From contig CM038220.1 in NCBI GenBank assembly GCA_021442155.1, positions 76,557,817 to 76,621,816 on the forward strand: a stretch of DNA of 64,000 nucleotides, given 5' to 3'. The position numbers and the translations under genes are program-made. Origin of the DNA: Cymbidium sinense (lineage: Eukaryota; Streptophyta; Magnoliopsida; Asparagales; Orchidaceae). The notes beneath the pieces are model-generated. The model did no database searches and was not told the DNA's origin. It was given only the letters and a program-made list of their open reading frames with translations. Below are positions 37,760 through 48,861 of the stretch, piece after piece. Positions within the stretch are counted from its first letter, which is position 1. Every line of letters starts with the position of its first letter.

Positions 37760-38425
37760 ATGGGGGTAGTATGGGAGGATGATGATGTGTCGGCTATTAC
37801 TAGTTGGATGGGAGGTGGAGGTATGGGGATGGGTAGCTGTAAGTTCAAAAGTGTTGATTAGGTGCAATTAGGTAGATTTATCTCGAAATACATGCTAATT
37901 TTGCAAAATTTTAAGCATGATAACTTTAGTCAAATTGGATATCTATTCTAGATAAATTTGACATTACGGATCTGATGCAATGATCTTTTTTTGCAATCAG
38001 AGATCATTTGATTCAAGTCGGCATCAAATCAGATCAATTTTGATTCAAAAAAGCACATTATCGCTTCTGATTGCTTGATGTTTATGTAGCCTCACTTGAA
38101 TCGAGTGCAAATAATCTCGTTTGATGGATTTAATCATTTTGATGCTAACAACATGATTAATATCATGAATGGAATTTATTTGGGCATCATCGTAGCCTCC
38201 TAACTCTGATATGTGTGTTGGCACTTTGACGGCTCGATCTCCTGATTGGTCGACCATCATATTATGCATTATTTATATTTTAGTCAATTTCGATGTTTAG
38301 AACATAATGGTGTAGTCTGTTCATTGAATGGAGATCCATTTGACTATTTTTGGAGACATCGAGTGTATTTCAGCTTTGATTTGCACAATATTATTTACGA
38401 ATCCCATCAAAAAATTTCATAAATT
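37760..38425 (-). repeat. repeat X, copy 2 (inverted, unoccupied)
   Basis: Inverse of 22400-23059. On its minus strand it passes through CATACTACCCCCATGTGAAA with no MULE, so it shows what the MULE target looked like before insertion. It ends where the antisense LTR element begins. Confidence 0.8.
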
Positions 38426-38975
38426 CCATCCAACTCATGGATCATGTGTGGAGGTCAACAGTTCTCCCCAGTCCTGGTGTTTAAAACTAACCTGGTTAGG
38501 CAGCGCGTACCACAAATTCAGGCTCCAGTGCACTTTTGGGTTCCTCCAACTTTCTCCAAATCTTGGAGTTCCCCACTGACTTGTATAATAGTGTGTGACC
38601 TCCATTGCAGGCTCCAGTTTTCTTTAATCTCAAGGTTTGAAACTAACCTGGTTGGGCAGTGCACATTTTAAATTCAAGCTCCACATTATCTCTTATGGCT
38701 GTTAAGTCATATGCCCCAACATAAGAAGTATATATTTTGTATTGTAAAGTTTTGCCCCAAATAAGTATTCTTATATCCTTTTTGGACTTTGACTTTAAAA
38801 GGATTATGATTTATATATATCTCAAGACATTTTGGTTTATTATCTTTTGATGTTTTTGCTTTTTAAAGTTTTTATTATACATGTGCATTCTAAGGCTTTT
38901 GGCTTCTCAGATTTTTAATGTATGTTTGCCTTCTAAGGATTTTTCCTTTTTAGGTTTTTGATGTACCTATACCTT

Positions 38976-39215
38976 CTAAGGCTTTTGTCTTCTAAGGTTT
39001 TTGATATACATATACCTTCTGAGGCTTTTTTCTTCTGAGTTTTTTGATGTACTTGTACCTTCTGAGGCTTTTTTTGAGATTTTTAATGTACCTGTACCTT
39101 CTAAGGCTTTTACCTTTTGAGGTTTTTGATGAGTGAATACCATGTCTACCACTTGCTCTCTTGGAGTCTTTCTAGTGAGGACCTTGTCCACTACTAGCTT
39201 TCCATCAAGCCTTCC
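38976..39215 (-). other. conserved open frame over the ~45 bp array (element A)
   Basis: The minus frame starts GRLDGKLVVDKVLTRKTPRE, continues with VVDMVFTHQKPQK and then enters 15-residue repeats of the type GTGTLKIS. Element B encodes the matching frame at 46607-46833. The unit is 45 bp, which is 15 codons, so repeat number can change without loss of frame. The function is unknown; it could be the remnant of a gag-like or low-complexity protein. Confidence 0.5.
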
Positions 39216-39839
39216 TTAGGGGTGTGCCTTCTAGGGGAGGAATCCATAAAGCATTTTTGACCTATCTGAGATTGTTTATCAAAGTGTTACTCGGTGACAT
39301 TTAACCTATGTAGAAGAAGTCAACAGTTTTAAATCTCATCAGAGGTTATTTTGTCAAAGTGTTACTCAATGACGTTAACTTGTGTGGAAGAGGTTAAACA
39401 TTTTGATTATTCCGAGATTATTTGTTAGTATTACTCGATGGCATTAAGTGTGGAAGAGGTTAAATCAAAACATTCATTTTGCAGAGCCAAAGTTGCTCAT
39501 TGACCTTTGCCTTATTTTCCATGAGTATGATAGAAGAATCATAATTTGTAAAACCATATATTTTTCAATTTTAAAATTGTCTCTTAATCTTGACTTATTT
39601 CAAGCGATAATCAAGTAAAATCTAGAATATTAACATGGATGATCTTTTGATATTAAGGGTTGCCCCCCAACTTCTGATAAGAACTAAAGGATGAGAATTT
39701 GATGTTTCTTCATTCATCATATATGTTACTCCCAAGTAAGATTTTCTTCATCATATAAATGGTGTTGCTCTTAACTTGAAGTCATATTGTCAACCATTAT
39801 GAAAATGTAAAAGGAATATTTCCACATCTGATGTCAAGC

Positions 39840-40654
39840 TGTATGCAAGAAAACCGATGCTTGAATAAAACTTCACACCTTAGCTTGTATAAAATCCACA
39901 CATAGATAGATGAAAAGAAAATAAGATGCTAGAATTTTACGTGAAAAAATCGAAGAGAGGAAAAATCACGGGGGCAGGTAAAAAAATCTTTACTATATAT
40001 GTACAAAGTTTAAGTCTTCATAATAACAGGATTACGAGATTGTATGTATGAAATCTTGATAATTGGAATTTAAAAATTAGGTTACAACAGCTATGCAATG
40101 GTAGTTAGGCTGTAACGGTAGTTGGTGGCAGTCGGGGATGACAATAGGAAGCGATCGGTGACAATGGTGGTGATGACAAACTTCGAACTTCTAATTCTCT
40201 TTCAGCTTTCTCCCTAGTTTTCTTCTAGCTACTCCTCCCTTAATTATAAGCATGGAGTCCTATTTATACGATTATGAAAGGGGAATTTCGATCATTATAG
40301 CTAAAATCCCAAAATACTCCATCAAACAGTGTATCGCTTCATTTGATCATATATAATTTTTTGGTGATTTGGTCATTCAATAATTTTTGATTTGAGTGAT
40401 CTTAGGTTTGTTGGATTCATCTTATCGAGCTGCTCGATTTGATTATAAGCACGTCAAATTTGGAAGTCATTTGATCATGCAGTCAATGTTTCGAAGGTTT
40501 CATATGTAGATTTTGGGCTTGATTTGAGCTCATTTTTGCTCGATTTGACCCAATTCTATCATTGTTGAACTCATCTCACTAAGTCGTTTAATTTGATTGT
40601 ATACATACTTTAACTTGTATATGCATGATTTATAAATTTTAGAGGGATATATTA
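39840..40654 (-). repeat. 5' LTR of element A (antisense)
   Basis: About 815 bp. On the minus strand it starts TAATATATCCCTCTAAAATT (the related LTR B starts TGATATATCCCTC) and contains the TATA-like TATAAATAGGA (minus strand, about 40257-40267), TCACGTAAAATTC and AGCTAAGGTGTGAAGTTTTA near its end. Comparison with LTRs B and C supports the edges. Confidence 0.75.
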
Positions 40655-42559
40655 ATGGATGTATTATAGATTTTTTGTATCATCCCATGTAATTTATCTC
40701 GGTTTACTTGCTTTCAAATATTTTATCATTATAATTTTGATGATTTACAAAAAATGTTAATGATAATAAATTTGCCTCAAAGTTAAAGTCCCAAGTTGAG
40801 ACGATCATCTTACCGTTGAGATCACCTTATTGTTGAGCTTGACAGTTGATGTTGTCAAGTTCTCACACTTAAAATGTACTCGCTAAGAGAACTTGCTATT
40901 GATTTCATAGGGAGAATTTACTACTTAACTCACTAGGGATTTGCTAAAGAGTTTATAATGAGAATCACTTTCTTAAATGATCTCATGCTTAGCATAGAAT
41001 TCATCAAGGATGCCCAAATGCTTCGACAACAATTAGGATTATTTGAAATCACTTTTTATTTATTTTAAAACTTTCTCTTATATTTTGATTTAAAACTTTG
41101 CTTAACGCATCTTAAATTTGTGTCATATAAAGGTGAAACTTCTAAACTATGCTTTGGATTCGATGAATTAAAAAATTTTATTTTAATTTTAATTAAAATA
41201 TTCAAAATATGCCATGCATATTAGTGTTTAATTTAGTTTTATTTTATGAGGTCTATCAAAAGTTCAAAAGTTGATTAAATCAAAAAAGTTTTTTTGTTAA
41301 AGTCAATTGTGTCGTCAATCATTTTTTTTTCATTCAATTTTAAGTAAGTCAAGACTACTCTCGATGCACATCATTGAATATGTATATATGATTAGAAATA
41401 TAAGATAAATTTTAATCATTTTTTATTTATTATATTTATTTAAAATAATTTAGATAATTTTAAGGTTGTCTCTAACAAATGTTTAATCAAAATATTCTAA
41501 AGTATATATTTCATGCTATATATATATATATATATATATATCCCCAAGATACAAATTGAGTAGGAATATTTTTAATCTTTAAAGAGTTTTGTGAGTTGGC
41601 TTTTGTTACGTAACATACAAGCATATGTTGTGGAGGCACATTTTCATCTTGACTCTTCTCAAGAGCTATGTGAGTTAGCTTTTATTTTTCCATTGTTGTT
41701 CATATTTTATTATAGCCACTTGACAATTAATGCTGCTTGGTGGATGATTATGATTGTTCTTTGCTGCATTAAAGTCATTTGATGTAGATGCACTGATGTA
41801 TGGTCTGCCTTAAAAGTTTTGTTGGAAAGGCAACTTCATTTTTTTATTATTTTATTTTAATTTTTTAATGGGAAAGGTTACAGCATATTTATACCAAGGT
41901 TAGAAAAAGTAGGACTGTTTAGGAGTTTCAACAGTTTGCACACAATATGATTTTATTTTATTTTATGAAGTTTATTATAGCTATGTGAATGCATTTGACG
42001 CAATTAAGGTTGGTAAACCAAAAACTTTAGCCGGTTTGATTAGACTTTTAGTTGTTCTTTTCTTCTTAGTTTCATATGGACCTTTTTTTTTATACTTATT
42101 CAAGTAGAATTTGGATGCTTCAAAGTGTTTGATGTACTCAACAAAGTGCTACCACCATAAATGTTCATGTCATGAATGTTGCGTTATTTTGTTTGCATGT
42201 GAATCAACTTTCAAGCATTATATACATGTGGGTTATAAATAAATTGAGTGGGAATTAATGGGGCTAATTATGTCATTGATTTCATGTTGGCCAATTTCTT
42301 GAGTGGCCCATCTTCTCTACAAAGAAAGAAGGTGAAGACATGAATTTGATGAGTTGTAGAGACAAAATGATGTAAAAGATCAGAAATTGGAGAAAATTAG
42401 AATCATTACTATACACCAATATTTGTAAGAGTCAGATTCTAAAGTCATGTCATCATAATGAATTGGGTTTAGCAAGTTAACGAATTGAATGCTTGAACTA
42501 ATTCGATAAAAGCTTTAAATCTCTTGAAAATATATTCTATGAAAAGTGTCTTTCTACTA
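40655..42559. other. unassigned AT-rich sequence
   Basis: No recognisable domain. A short (AT)n tract lies at about 41517-41541. A 63-codon plus frame (41591-41782) is not supported. Its minus strand may hold the unrecognisable downstream part of the copia relic that follows. Confidence 0.35.
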
Positions 42560-43060
42560 ATGGATAGAATAGCCTAACTATGTTGAAATGAAACACTTAT
42601 ATGAGTGCTTAAACCTAATACATTGGGATTCTTCATTTTGTTTCCTACTAATGCATTGCATATTTGAGCGCTATTGAGTTTCTTTTCTCTCCAAAGTTCA
42701 TAAGGTGTTTTCTTGATGATACATCAAACATTTATTTGAGTTATCACATAGCATAAAATATTAATCACTTTTGTCCAAAGTTATTTGGGTAGGCTAAACT
42801 AAGTATAGTCCCGAGCATACAAGTGTCTTATTCTAGCATTTTATTGTACAATTTTACTATGGTGTCCTATGAGCTAAAAAAGCTATATCAAAGCACATAG
42901 TCATCACAAAATATTTCAAATTTTTCATGTACAAATTCTCATCCATAATCATTTCCAATGCTAGAAATTATTGATCCATTTTCTTTGTAAGTTCATTTAA
43001 TCAATTTTGTAAATTTTAATAGGGCATCAACTTATTAAAAACATAATTTCATATATTCTA
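42560..43060 (-). pseudogene. Ty1/copia integrase core relic
   Basis: Read on the minus strand, three conserved integrase blocks appear in the right order. IGNDYG followed by EFVHEKFEIFCDD is near 42881-42980 and corresponds to the SDNGxEF-type block with its catalytic Asp. FLAHRTP with a degenerate QQNG block is near 42820-42860. KTPYELWREKKLN is at 42671-42717. Stops interrupt all frames. Only the core and the segment after it are visible; no reverse transcriptase or LTR could be tied to it. Confidence 0.7.
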
Positions 43061-43759
43061 AAAGTCATTGTTTAGTGCATAGCTAGTTTTTCAAATTTTG
43101 TATACTAAGACACATTCTTCATATAAGTGTCAGATATATTATCAATTATAATTTTATTTCTATAGAAGCTATACATCAAATATATTAAAAAAATTAAATA
43201 AGAAATTATTGCTAAAACACGTGTGCGGGCGTATTTTATGCACTTTAGAAATTATGTATACTATTTAATTGAGGCAATAGTTAAAGTAATATCTAAGATA
43301 TTGATAGATTTATAGATTTAAATTATTATTATTTTTTTATAAAATTTTTTTTTGAATGTTACTGAGTAATATAAATAATAATGAGTGATCTAAGTCAATT
43401 TTGAATAAAACTCAATCATAAACCCATTTATGTATACTAATTTAAGCTTATATGTTTAAACTTTTTGGCATGAAATATATAATAAGTTGGATTTAATTAA
43501 AGCTTAATTAGGGATCATGTTTGATCCCAATAAGAAAACTAACAAATAATGTTGCCTCAAGTTCAGCTCAAATTCAATAAATATATAAATATATAAATTG
43601 ATCAGGATAGTACTCAACTCGATCTATGTTTAACGTAAACTACGGTTGTGGAGTTAACTCTAGAGATCAAGCTTTTCCATTATGCAATTGGTTAATTAAA
43701 TGATTCGATATAGGCTATAGATTTCTCTCCCTCAAATTAATAGAAATGCTTTCGAAGAG
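43061..43759. other. unassigned AT-rich sequence
   Basis: Follows the copia relic and shows no domain or repeat that I can match. It may be the upstream, unrecognisable part of the same element. Confidence 0.35.
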
Positions 43760-44136
43760 CAATCACATTATGGAAGCCTTAATGTGATGTCTTGGAGAAC
43801 TAAATCCATCTCTATGTTGGTATAGGAAGCTCGCCATTCTTGCAAGATTTATATAAGCATCAATGGATCGTTGAATTAAATGCAGCATAATATCACTATT
43901 CATTTCATTCCAATTTTTTTTTTTTTTGAGATATTTGAGGGAATTTAATCTCAAACTCATACATATAATATACATAAAAAAACATGAACTAAATATCTCT
44001 TAATTTCATATTTCACCTATCAATATTGATATATGCAACCTCTCTCTTGTAGCATCAAACTTATGTTGTTACATCACCTCTCTCTTGCTCGGCCTGAATT
44101 TTTAATTTCTTATGATTAAAGCCAATAAACTTATAT

Positions 44137-44177
<41 letters not shown>

Positions 44178-44413
44178 GTGAATATAGTAAAGATAAAATA
44201 CCACTCTTCTAATATATGGCATGCCTCCAACCTGACATTTAGAGAAAGTTGACTTGTCACTCCATTAACAAGATATTGAGGGTAGAAAAATAAATCTTCA
44301 TATAATCTGAAGTTTTGTGAAGTCTTGATGTCTCACGTAAGTAATTCAAAAAAAAATACAAAAAGTGTGAAATTTATAGCGATCAAATTAACTTTAAAAT
44401 GAAATATAAAGAA

Positions 44414-44476
<63 letters not shown>

Positions 44477-44905
44477 GGAATTACAAACGCTCAATATCAT
44501 GAGTTAGTGATAATCATTATCAAATAACTTATTCTACTAATAAAAGGGAGACAAAACGATAACATGGATTGTTGACATCAATAATTGATGGGCATCACTC
44601 ATTGGTATACATTGGGTAATGAATAATAAGAAACAAAATAATTAGGACGATGTTTAGCAGTTAACTTGGATTTTCTCCTAAAAGGAGGGAGACCAAGCAA
44701 TAAATTTCTTTAAAATATTTAAATATATTTATTAATTTCCATATATATATTTTTCAAGTAAAAAACAAAAATGAAAAGAAAGAATAGAATAAAGTAGACA
44801 AAAATAATAATTTAAAGCTTATATAATATCCATCTCAATGTAAAATTCATGATAGTTTTTAAGAAAAAAGTGATTTTGTAGTTCTAGATTGAAAATTGTT
44901 AATAT
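43760..44905. repeat. repeat W, copy 2 (interrupted)
   Basis: Direct copy of 21259-22400, with (GA)n expanded at 44137-44174 and 44417-44472. It stops at ATTGTTAATAT and resumes after the retroelement as TATTAGAACTATATTATAG near 50628-50660, matching AATTAGAACTACATTATAGAG of copy 1. Confidence 0.85.
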
Positions 44906-44910
44906 ATTAT

Positions 44911-45765
44911 TGATATATCCCTCTAAAATTTTATATCAAATATAGATTTCAAGTTAAAGCATATATTCAATCAAATTCAATGACTCAATGAGAAGAGTTC
45001 AATAATACTAGAATTGGGTCAAATCGAGCCCAAATGAGCTCAAATCAAGCTCAAAAGCTATATATGAAAATTTTGAAATACTGATTGAATGATCAAATAA
45101 CTTCTAAATTTGATGTGCTTATAGTTGAATCGAAGCTCGACGAGATGAATCCAACAAGTCTAAGATCACTCAGATCAAAGGTCATTTGAATGATCAAATT
45201 ACCAAAAAACTATCTATGATCAAATGAATCAATACGGACCATCCGATGGAGTGTTTTGGGATTTTGGCTAAACTAACCAAAATTCTCCCTCTCAGAATCT
45301 TATAAATAGGACCTCATTCTTATCATGAAGGAGGAAAGATGAGCTAAAAGTGAACTTGGAAGAAAGCTGGGAAAGAACTAGAAATTCGAAGTTCGTCATC
45401 ACCACTATTGCCGCCAATCATCGCCTATTATCATCGTTGACTGCCACCAACAATCATTAAGGTCCAACCACTATCGCTTAGTTGTTTGTTACCTAATTCT
45501 AGAATTCTCATTATCAAGATTACTCACATACAATCTTGTAATCTCGCTGTCGGGTAGACTTAAACTCTGTACTCCAAAGTAGATATATAGTGAAGCATTT
45601 TAGCTAGACCCTCGTGATTTTTTCTCCCTCATCCTGGGGTTTTTCCACGTAAAACTTTTGGAGTCTTTTATTCTTTTTTCAACTATCTGCGTGCGTGCTA
45701 GATTTTCCAACAAAGCTAAGGCATAAAGTTTTATTATACCGCTAAAAATATTCTAGCACGCAATA
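44911..45765 (+). repeat. 5' LTR of element B
   Basis: About 855 bp. Starts TGATATATCCCTCTAAAATT and ends around TTCTAGCACGCAATA. It contains a TATA box, TATAAATAGG, at 45301-45310 and the downstream motifs GGGGTTTTTCCACGTAAAA (about 45641) and AGCTAAGGCATAAAGTTTTA (45715). Strongly similar to LTR C and, inverted, to LTR A. Confidence 0.85.
45301..45310 (+). promoter_or_regulatory. TATA box of LTR B
   Basis: TATAAATAGG, preceded by CCCTCTCAGAATCT. LTR C has TATAAATAAG at 49195-49204 at the matching place, and LTR A has the inverse near 40257-40267. Conservation across three LTRs marks it as the retroelement promoter. Confidence 0.75.
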
Positions 45766-46139
45766 GTTTGATACTAGTTGTGAAAAATAGATTCTCATTA
45801 CTTCATCATGTCAGACAACCAAGTTTCTCAACAAGATTGAAAGTACCAGCCAAGTGGAGCACTTCGTACTTTTAAGTAGTGCATGCGAAGATTGAAGATT
45901 CATCAAACTCGATTCTTCAAGCTTTTGTTGGAAACTTGGGGGGAGGGGGGTTGCGCGGCAACTCTTAATCTCAGAAGATCGCACATGTTAATATGCTAAG
46001 CATCTAATTGATTACATTTCTAAGTTACAAGTCAAAGTTGGAGGATATTTCAACACTAAAAAAAGATAGTTTGACAATTGTCTTTATATTATAAGGCAAA
46101 GATCAAGGAGCAACCTTGGCTACAACCTCAAGTGGGTGT

Positions 46140-46570
46140 TTTGATTTGACCTCTTTCACACAGGTTAACATCATCGAGTAATACTCTGACAAATAATTTT
46201 GGAAAAATCAAAATATTTAACCTCTTTCACACAAATTAACATCATACTTTGACAAAATAACCTTTGATGAGAGTTAAAACTATTCACTTCCTCCATTCAG
46301 GTTAAATGTCACCGAATAACACTCTGACAAACAACCTCGGATATGTCATAAGTTTGTACTTACTCCACACAGGTTAACATCATCAAGTAATACTCTGACA
46401 AATAATCTCGGAAGAATCAAAATATTTAACCTCTTCTAGACAGATTAACATCATACTTTGACAAAATAACATCGGATGAGAGTTGAAACTATTAACTTCT
46501 TCCACACAGGTTAAATGTCGTTGTGTAACACTCTGACAAACAATCTCGGATAGGTCAAAAATTATTCATA
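46140..46570 (+). repeat. ~70 bp array with a three-unit higher order
   Basis: Six units are marked by CAGGTTAACATCATC-type cores at about 46161, 46221, 46297, 46367, 46440 and 46506. Units 1 and 4, 2 and 5, and 3 and 6 match best (ATCATCGAGTAATAC, ATCATACTTTGAC and TGTCACCGAATAAC types), so the real period is a trimer of about 206-220 bp. The same unit family occurs at 39240-39480 (-) and 56470-56960. Confidence 0.85.
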
Positions 46571-46606
46571 TATTCCTCCCCTAGAAGGCACACCCCTGAG
46601 GAAGTC

Positions 46607-46833
46607 TCGATGGGAAGTTAGTAGTTGACAATGTCCTTATGAGAAATACTCCAAGAGAGAAAGTGGTTGACACGGTCTCCACTCATCAAAAACCTCAAAA
46701 GGAAAAAGCCTCAAAAGGTACAGGTACATCAAAAATCTCAGAAGGCAAAAGCCTCATAAGGTGCAGGTGCATCAAAGCCTCAGAAGGTACAAGTATATTA
46801 AAAATCTCAGCAGACAAAAGCCTCATAAGATAA
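46607..46833 (+). other. conserved open frame over the ~45 bp array (element B)
   Basis: The frame reads GSLDGKLVVDNVLMRNTPRE, then VVDTVSTHQKPQK, then units such as GTGTSKISEGKSLI. It matches the frame at 38976-39215 (-) in element A, with changes that are largely conservative residue swaps and no shared stop. The 15-codon repeat keeps the frame. No known domain is recognised. No clear start codon is fixed; the ATG at 46639 is internal to the conserved part. Confidence 0.5.
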
Positions 46834-47080
46834 AGGTACATCAAAAATCTCAGTAGATACAGGTACATCAAAAACTTTAGTAGGCAAAAGCCTCAGAAGG
46901 TACAGATACATCAAAAATCTAGAAGGCTAAAATCTCAGAAGGTACAGGTACATTAAAAATCTCAGTAGATTAAAGCCTCATAAGGTACAAGTACATCAAA
47001 ATCTCAAGAGTGTGGTACATCAAAAACCTTAGCAAAAGCCTCGTAGATGTACATAAAAATCTAAGAAGTCAAAAGCCTAA
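46680..47080 (+). repeat. ~45 bp tandem array
   Basis: About eight to nine units of the type AGGTACAGGTACATC followed by AAAAATCTCAGAAGGCAAA and AGCCTC. Inverted in element A at 38860-39190. A faint antisense trace also occurs near 53400-53470. Confidence 0.85.
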
Positions 47081-47339
47081 GATAGAGAGACCCCGAAGGA
47101 GAGTGAGCTAAATATTTTATGAAGAATAATCAACAAATCATTTGGAAAATGAAACTTCTTCTAAAAGATTATCAAAGTATCACTATTGATAGTTGGTGTT
47201 ACATCATCGAATATCATCGTCCCTTGATGCTTCCGCAACGCATCATCTTATGCAAGCTTTGCTTGGGAATCTTTAGACATTGTGATATCTATGAGAAGAT
47301 GCTCACCCATGAAAATATTCATCAGAATTGGAAGCACAT
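47081..47339 (+). other. unassigned spacer of element B
   Basis: Single-copy sequence between the ~45 bp and ~125 bp arrays. A 76-codon plus frame (47119-47349) has no recognisable domain. Confidence 0.4.
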
Positions 47340-48190
47340 TAGAGTTTGAATTCGAGATGCACGCCACCTAACCAAGTCAATTAGAAATCTTGAGATCGGG
47401 GAGAACTGGAGCCTGCGAGAGGGGTCGACATAGTTATATAGGTTAGTGGAAGCTATCAAAGAGAAGAAAGCTGAAGTACACTAGAGCTTGAATTGGGATG
47501 TACGCAACCAGGGGAAACCCCAAGATTGGGGAGAACTGGAGCCTGTGAGAGGAGTCGCCACCGTTATACAGGTTAGTGGAAGCTACCAAAGAGAAGAAAG
47601 TGAAGCACACTAAATCTGATACACGCCAACCAGACAGCTTGGAAACCCGAGATCGGGAGAACTGAGCTCATGAGAGGGTCACACCATTATACAGTGGGAG
47701 GCTACAAAAGAGGAGAAAGTGGAAGCACCTGAGCAGAATTGGACGCTACGCAACTGTGGATAGTTGGAAACCCCAAATCGGGAGAACTGGAGCGAGGGGG
47801 GTTGGCACCACAGTGGGAGGCCACAATAGAAGAAAGCGAAAGCACACTAGAGCTTAAATTGGATGCACGCCAACCAAGTCGTTGGAAATCCAGATCGGGA
47901 GAACTGAGCTGAGAGGGGTCAGCACCATTATACAAGTTAGTGGAGGCCACCAAAAGAGAAGAATCTGAAGGCACACTAGAGCAATTTGGGATACATAACC
48001 AGTTAGTTTCAAACTCGACTGAGGAGCCACGTGAGTGGGTCACACACCATCATAAAAGTCGCGGGAGGAATTCAAGATTTTTGAAGAACCCGCGCACACC
48101 GGAGCTGAATTTTGGATACACGTCGCATAACCCAGTGTCAATTCCAAACCTTGTGACCAGGGAGAACTAGAAAAGTGAGTCATCGCCTAC
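47340..48190 (+). repeat. ~125 bp tandem array
   Basis: Seven units begin near 47349, 47490, 47609, 47733, 47850, 47978 and 48100. Each carries GGATGCACGCCAACCA-type and GATCGGGGAGAACTGGAGC-type blocks plus a CCACCGTTATACAGGTTAGT block. Two inverted units lie at 38430-38680 in element A. Frames of 113 (-) and 76 (+) codons across it are repeat artefacts. Confidence 0.9.
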
Positions 48191-48239
48191 GTGTTAGGAG
48201 GCACTAGGGAGAAAGAGATGTGATTTTTCCCCCATCCCG

Positions 48240-48860
<621 letters not shown>

Positions 48861-48861
48861 A

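Larger units (their letters stand above)
38430..40654 (-). mobile_element. non-autonomous LTR retroelement, array family, truncated (element A)
   Basis: On the minus strand the order is LTR (40654-39840), leader (39840-39500) with GGGGGCAACCCTTAATATC, ~80 bp array (39480-39240), a short conserved coding stretch and ~45 bp array (39215-38860), and two units of the ~125 bp array (38680-38430). This is the order of element B at 44911-50624. The 3' LTR is missing: the element stops at repeat X. No gag or pol domain is recognised. Confidence 0.75.

Noticed and set aside
47702..48170. Frames of 113 and 76 codons
   Set aside because: They cross several units of the 125 bp array and shift frame between units.
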